Shown here piece after piece: positions 60,273-64,000 of a DNA stretch of 64,000 nt (positions are counted from its first letter, which is position 1; each line of letters starts with the position of its first letter). The DNA lies in contig NZ_LS990887.1 in the NCBI RefSeq assembly GCF_900411315.1, forward strand, positions 1,898,268 through 1,962,267, written 5' to 3'. Origin of the DNA: Corynebacterium senegalense. Lineage in GTDB: Bacteria > Actinomycetota > Actinomycetes > Mycobacteriales > Mycobacteriaceae. The translations under genes and the position numbers were made by a program. The notes under the pieces were generated by a model that did no database searches, had not been told where the DNA came from, and worked only from the letters and a program-made list of their open reading frames with translations.

Positions 60273-61913
60273 GTGCAGGAGCTGCGCCTCGTCCCCGCCG
60301 CCGCCGTGGTGTGGGCGGCGGCGCTGGCCGCGCTGCTGTACGCCCCCTGGGCGGGCCTCGCCCTGGCCTGCTCCGCGGGGGCCGCGCTGCTGGCGGCCCG
60401 CCAGGCGGGTCAGGCCGTGCTGGTGGCTGGGTTCGGCGCGGCGTCGGCGGCGGTGGTGTGGCTGCGGCTGCGCGCCGCCCGCGCGTGGGAGTTCCCCGGT
60501 GTGGCGCGCGGGCACCTCAGCGGGGAGCCGAAGGAACTGGACGGCGGAGGCGTCCTGCTGCGCCTCCTCGTGCCGGGCCACCCCGGCCCCGTGGCCGTGT
60601 TCGTGCGGGAGGCGCCCACCGGGGCAGTGCCGGGCGCGCTCGTGGAGGTGACGGGAACAGCGGCCGAGTCGCGCGCCCCGGGGACGGCGAAGGTGAGCAT
60701 CAGCGGCCGGGTCGACGTGCTGGAGGGGCCGCGGGGTCTGGCGGGGGTGGCCCAGCACGTGCGCGAGACCTTCGCCGCGGCCGTCGGCGAGCACACAGGG
60801 GGCGGCGTGCGCGGGCTCATCCCGGGGATGGTGCTGGGGGACACCTCGCTGCAGGACAGGCAGGCCTCCCAGGCCTACGTCGACGCGGGGCTGTCGCACC
60901 TGAGTGCCGTGTCGGGCAGCAACGTCGCCATCGTCACCACCGCGGCGGTGTTGGCGGCCAGCGCCCTGCGGCTGGGCCTGCGGGCCCGGATCGCGGCTGC
61001 CGGTGTTGCGTTGCTGAGTTTCGCGGTGCTCGTGGGGCCCGAGCCGAGCGTGCTGCGCGCCTCAGTGACGGGCCTGGTGGCGCTCGTCGCGGTGCTGTCC
61101 TCCTCGATCTCGGAGCCGGTGCACGCGCTGTGCCTGTCCGTCATTGCGCTGGTCCTGGTGGACACCAACCTGGCGGTCAGCTACGGGTTCGCGCTGTCGG
61201 TGGCCGCGACGGCCGGGATCGTCGCGGTGAGCCCCGTGGTCTACCGGGGGCTCGCGCCGCTGAGGTGGCCCGACGTGCTCACCCGCGCCCTGTCTGTCGC
61301 CGTGGCGGCCGACCTCGCCACGATGCCGCTGGTCGCGCTCATGGCGGGCCGCGTCTCCCTGGTGTCCGTGGCGGCGAACATCCTCGTCGCACCCGTCGTC
61401 GCCCCGATCACCGTTCTCGGACTGATCGCCGTCGTGCTCTCGCTCGCGCCCGGCGGGCTGGAGGCGCTGCTGCTGTGGGTCATCGAGCCGCTCGCCTGGT
61501 GGGTCCACGCCGTGGCGATGACGCTGTCCGGGTGGTCCGGCGCGACGGTCCCGGCCGCGCCGCTGACAACCGCGGTGGCCTACGGCTGGATCGTGGCCGG
61601 GCTCGTGGCGCGCCGCCCGGGCGCCACGCTGGCCGCCGCGGTCTGCTTCGCGCTGGCCGCCGGGGTGGACCTGCGGCCGGGCAGGGAGGTCGACCCCACC
61701 GGCCTGCGCGCGCACGTGGTGCGCACGGAGGAGGAGGTGGAGCCCGTTCCCGCGGGTACCGAGCTGGTCGTGGTGCTCGAGGAGGGCCGGCCGCACGCCC
61801 GCCCCGTCCGGACACGCTCGGGCATCCCGGTGATCTTTCCGAACCGCGACCCACCCGCGCGCCTCTACCGCGACGGAGACAGGCTGATCGCGCGGGCGGG
61901 GCCGGACGGGTGA
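60273..61913 (+). CDS. comEC: ComEC/Rec2 membrane protein without hydrolase domain
   Basis: This 546-residue polytopic protein has hydrophobic segments at the start, the OB-like domain (~80-150) and the competence domain with LIPGMVLGD, the AGLSHLSAVSGSNVAIV signature near 206-222 and about eight further helices. It ends soon after the membrane region, so the usual C-terminal metallo-beta-lactamase domain is missing. The GTG at 60273 follows comEA by five bases. It could still form the DNA channel, or serve another role. Confidence 0.9.
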   Translation: MQELRLVPAAAVVWAAALAALLYAPWAGLALACSAGAALLAARQAGQAVLVAGFGAASAAVVWLRLRAARAWEFPGVARGHLSGEPKELDGGGVLLRLLVPGHPGPVAVFVREAPTGAVPGALVEVTGTAAESRAPGTAKVSISGRVDVLEGPRGLAGVAQHVRETFAAAVGEHTGGGVRGLIPGMVLGDTSLQDRQASQAYVDAGLSHLSAVSGSNVAIVTTAAVLAASALRLGLRARIAAAGVALLSFAVLVGPEPSVLRASVTGLVALVAVLSSSISEPVHALCLSVIALVLVDTNLAVSYGFALSVAATAGIVAVSPVVYRGLAPLRWPDVLTRALSVAVAADLATMPLVALMAGRVSLVSVAANILVAPVVAPITVLGLIAVVLSLAPGGLEALLLWVIEPLAWWVHAVAMTLSGWSGATVPAAPLTTAVAYGWIVAGLVARRPGATLAAAVCFALAAGVDLRPGREVDPTGLRAHVVRTEEEVEPVPAGTELVVVLEEGRPHARPVRTRSGIPVIFPNRDPPARLYRDGDRLIARAGPDG

Positions 61914-61933
61914 GAGACGATAAGATGGGCCGC

Positions 61934-62863
61934 ATGCTCAACCCCGTCCACCTCGTGCTCGGCGAGGATGAATTCCTCGCCGAGCGGGCCACCCGCTCCA
62001 TCATCGAGGGCGCCAGCCCCGCCGCCGAGCTGACCACGCTGCGCGCGGGCGACGTCACCGAGGGCGAGCTGATCATGGCCACCAGTCCCTCGCTGTTCGC
62101 GGAGGAACGCATCGCGGTGGTGGAAAACGCGGAGCTGGCGGGCAAGGAGCCGACGGAGCTGTTGCTGCAGGCTGCGGCGGACCCCGCGCCGGGCCTGACG
62201 CTGATCATCCGCCACACCGGCGGCGGGCGGCAGAAGTCGATGGTGCCGAAGTTCTCCAAGATCGCTGAGGTGCACCAGGTCGACCCGCTGCGCGACCGCG
62301 AGCGCCACACGTGGCTCACCAACGAGTTCCGCCGCCACGGCGTGCGCCCCACCCCCGACGTGGTGGCGGCGCTGCTCGAGTCGGTGGGCTCCGACCTGCG
62401 CGAGCTGGCGTCCGCGGTGGACCAGCTGGTGGCGGACACCGAGGGCGAGCTGACCGTGGCCAGCGTGCGCGCCTACTACTCGGGCGTGGCGGAGGTCTCC
62501 GGCTTCGACATCGCAGAGCAGGCCGTCACCGGCCGGGTGGACAAGGCGCTGGCGTCGACGCGACGCGCGCTGCAGCTGGGAATCAGCCCCGTGGCCATCG
62601 CGGCGGCACTGGCGATGAAGGTCGGTGACGTCGCCAGGCTGTACAACACCCGCGGCAACCCGAACCAGCTGGCCCGCAGCCTCGGCATGCACCCCTTCGC
62701 CGCCAAGAAGGCCATGCAGGTGGCGCGCAACTGGTCAGGGCAGGCCGTCAGCGAGGCCGTGATCATCATCGCCGACCTCGACGCGGCGGTGAAGGGGCAG
62801 GGCGGCGACGAGGAGTTCGCGCTCGAGGACGCGGTGCGTCGCATTGCTGAGCTGGCGCGTTAG
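61934..62863 (+). CDS. holA: DNA polymerase III subunit delta
   Basis: This 309-residue clamp-loader subunit opens the sliding clamp. Its start is VHLVLGEDEFLAERAT, and it shows SLFAEERIAVVENAEL, SDLRELASAVDQLV and the helical collar domain at ~210-309. The ATG at 61934 is seven bases after TAAGAT (61921-61926); an ATG at 61925 overlaps that box. The position after comEC is the usual one. Confidence 0.95.
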   Translation: MLNPVHLVLGEDEFLAERATRSIIEGASPAAELTTLRAGDVTEGELIMATSPSLFAEERIAVVENAELAGKEPTELLLQAAADPAPGLTLIIRHTGGGRQKSMVPKFSKIAEVHQVDPLRDRERHTWLTNEFRRHGVRPTPDVVAALLESVGSDLRELASAVDQLVADTEGELTVASVRAYYSGVAEVSGFDIAEQAVTGRVDKALASTRRALQLGISPVAIAAALAMKVGDVARLYNTRGNPNQLARSLGMHPFAAKKAMQVARNWSGQAVSEAVIIIADLDAAVKGQGGDEEFALEDAVRRIAELAR

Positions 62864-62886
62864 GCCCGCGTGCTAGATTGTCTGAC

Positions 62887-63330
62887 GTGAACGAGCACCT
62901 GCATAACCCGAACAACTCGGACAACACGAATCAGGACGCGCGCTCCGAGGACGTCCCCGTCGACGTCCAGGAGTTCGCCGCGAAGCTGTTCAACTTCGCC
63001 CGCGAGGGCGACGAGACGCTGCTGCAGTACGTGGACCAGGGCGTCGACGTCAACCTCGCCAACCAGGACGGCAACACCTTCCTCATGCTCGCGGCGTACG
63101 CCGGGCACGAGGCGCTGGTGCGCGGGCTGGTGGAGCGCGGAGCGGACGTCGACAAGCTCAATGCTCGCGGGCAGTCCCCGCTGGCCGGGGTGATCTTCAA
63201 GAAGGAGGACGCGATCGTCGACCTGCTTCTCAGCGCCGGGGCGGACCCGCGGGCGGGCCAACCCGACGCGATCGCCACTGCGCAGATGTTCGGCCGGGCG
63301 GACCTGGCAGAGAAGATGGGCGGGCAGTGA
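62887..63330 (+). CDS. Ankyrin-repeat protein
   Basis: This 147-residue cytosolic protein has about three ankyrin repeats: VDVNLANQDGNTFLMLAAYA, ADVDKLNARGQSPLAGVIF and a last partial repeat near AGADPRAGQ. Its partner is unknown. The GTG at 62887 is chosen because TAGATT (62874-62879) ends seven bases before it. The next gene overlaps by GTGA. Confidence 0.8.
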   Translation: MNEHLHNPNNSDNTNQDARSEDVPVDVQEFAAKLFNFAREGDETLLQYVDQGVDVNLANQDGNTFLMLAAYAGHEALVRGLVERGADVDKLNARGQSPLAGVIFKKEDAIVDLLLSAGADPRAGQPDAIATAQMFGRADLAEKMGGQ

Positions 63331-63974
63331 TTTCACCCGGTGACCTCGCGGTCATCGTTGGGCTGAACCTGGTGGGGGCGGCGGCGCCGGGCCCGGATCT
63401 GATCCTGATCATGCGGATGGCCACCCGCTCGCGCCAGCACGCGTGGGCGGCGACCGCGGGGGTGCAGACCGGTGTGCTGCTGTGGGTGACGCTGACCGTG
63501 GCGGGCGCTGCCGCCGTGCTCACCGCCTACCCGGCGGCGCTCGCATTTGTGCAGATCGTCGGCGGGGCGTTCCTGGTCTGGATGGGGCAGGCGAGCGTGC
63601 GGCAGGGCTGGCACGACCGCAACGTGCCGCCGGTGGACATCGGCCAGGCGGCGGAGCGGCTCGGGTCGCTGCGCTCGAGCTACCTCAAGGGGCTGACCAC
63701 GAACCTGGCGAACCCGAAGATCGTCATCGCCCTGTCCGCGATGATCGCCCCGCTGCTGCCCGCGCACCCGAGCCCGCTGACGGCCGGGGTGGTCATCCTC
63801 GCCCTGTGGCTGAGCTCCTTCGTGTTGTTCGGCATCCTCTCCCAGGTCGTCTCCACCGGGAGGGTGCGCCGCAGGCTCCTCGCCGCGGGCCCGCTCATCG
63901 ACATCGCCTCGGGCCTGTTCTTCCTCGCCGTGGGCATCGTGTTCCTGGTCCGCGGGGCGCAGGGGCTCGGTTAG
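63327..63974 (+). CDS. LysE/RhtB-family exporter
   Basis: This 215-residue membrane protein has about six helices. It carries the family start VIVGLNLVGAAAPGPDLILIMR and NLANPKIVIALSA in the fourth segment. It should export an amino acid or a related compound; RhtB-type members often move threonine or homoserine. It is translationally coupled to the ankyrin gene. No regulator is seen nearby. Confidence 0.88.
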   Translation: MISPGDLAVIVGLNLVGAAAPGPDLILIMRMATRSRQHAWAATAGVQTGVLLWVTLTVAGAAAVLTAYPAALAFVQIVGGAFLVWMGQASVRQGWHDRNVPPVDIGQAAERLGSLRSSYLKGLTTNLANPKIVIALSAMIAPLLPAHPSPLTAGVVILALWLSSFVLFGILSQVVSTGRVRRRLLAAGPLIDIASGLFFLAVGIVFLVRGAQGLG

Positions 63975-64000
63975 CCGACCCGCAGCAGGGGAGTGCTCAT
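63971..64000 (-). other. Possible 3' end of a gene entering from the right
   Basis: The last 30 bases read on the minus strand as ten open codons ending in TAA that overlaps the LysE/RhtB stop region. It could be the C-terminus of a convergent gene beyond the window, but it is too short to tell. Confidence 0.2.

Overview
The window looks like a chromosomal segment of a high-GC Corynebacterium. Gene content and order parallel the Mycobacterium tuberculosis Rv2470-Rv2413c region and the matching C. glutamicum segment: glbO-pepN-DsbA-like-rpiB, tRNAs-tig-clpP1P2, clpX, mdh-valS-folC-DUF4233, ndk, rne-rplU-rpmA-obg, proB-2-hydroxyacid dehydrogenase-proA-nadD-rsfS, then comEA-comEC-holA. These comparisons are from memory, not from a search. 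Codon use is strongly G/C-ending, and at least 17 genes have a TANNNT -10 box only 6-8 nt before the start codon, pointing to widespread leaderless transcription.

Layout. 0-1.1 kb: 3' part of a PLP amino-acid deaminase/aldolase gene running into degraded, G-homopolymer-rich sequence at the left edge. 1.2-5.3 kb: truncated haemoglobin, aminopeptidase N, a mycothiol-linked DsbA-fold protein and ribose-5-phosphate isomerase B, with a tandem pair of 57-bp hairpin elements before rpiB. 5.3-12.0 kb: a compact divergent six-gene glycan locus (GT2, a second GT and WcbI-like leftward; two GTs and a MurG-like/GT2 fusion rightward) with no flippase, polymerase or initiating transferase. 12.0-17.8 kb: a leftward group of nitronate monooxygenase, enoyl-CoA hydratase, etfB, etfA, a membrane cytochrome b with a three-repeat N-terminal tail, and an aldo/keto reductase. 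17.9-28.1 kb: a membrane-anchored Asp/Gly-rich protein, tRNA-Gly, tRNA-Pro, tig, clpP1P2 (with a ClgR-like site), a YibE/F-like pseudogene, an unknown 427-aa protein, a PcaD-like hydrolase, clpX, a TetR regulator and mdh. 28.1-32.8 kb: valS, folC, DUF4233.

32.9-42.1 kb is an acyl-CoA catabolic island between DUF4233 and ndk: a FadA-type thiolase, a FadN-type HCDH/ECH fusion, an SDR dehydrogenase, a dead second thiolase (nucleophile lost, C-terminal half gone), two tandem acyl-CoA dehydrogenases and an acyl-CoA ligase. GlxR/CRP-like palindromes precede the leftward genes. ETF from the 15-kb region is the expected electron acceptor for the acyl-CoA dehydrogenases. 42.2-45.2 kb: ndk, a Tat-exported PhoD phosphatase behind four 11-bp-phased Pho-box-like repeats, and a TetR gene with an apparent self-operator. 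45.4-50.9 kb: RNase E with an IF-2 N-terminal-like domain, a structured L21 leader, rplU, rpmA, obg. 51.0-52.6 kb: an inserted divergent pair, a MarR regulator and an ABC-2/YhgE-like membrane protein. 52.6-64.0 kb: proline and NAD biosynthesis, a cutinase-like secreted protein without a visible nucleophile, RsfS, a histidine phosphatase, DegV, ComEA, ComEC (no hydrolase domain), HolA, an ankyrin protein and a LysE/RhtB exporter.

Most of the window is core housekeeping. The parts that look accessory or undescribed are the divergent glycan locus, the ETF-linked cytochrome with its repeated tail motif, the acyl-CoA island with its pseudogene, and the MarR/membrane-protein insertion. Regulatory sites were read by eye. 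No prophage, insertion sequence, CRISPR array or classical defence system was seen.
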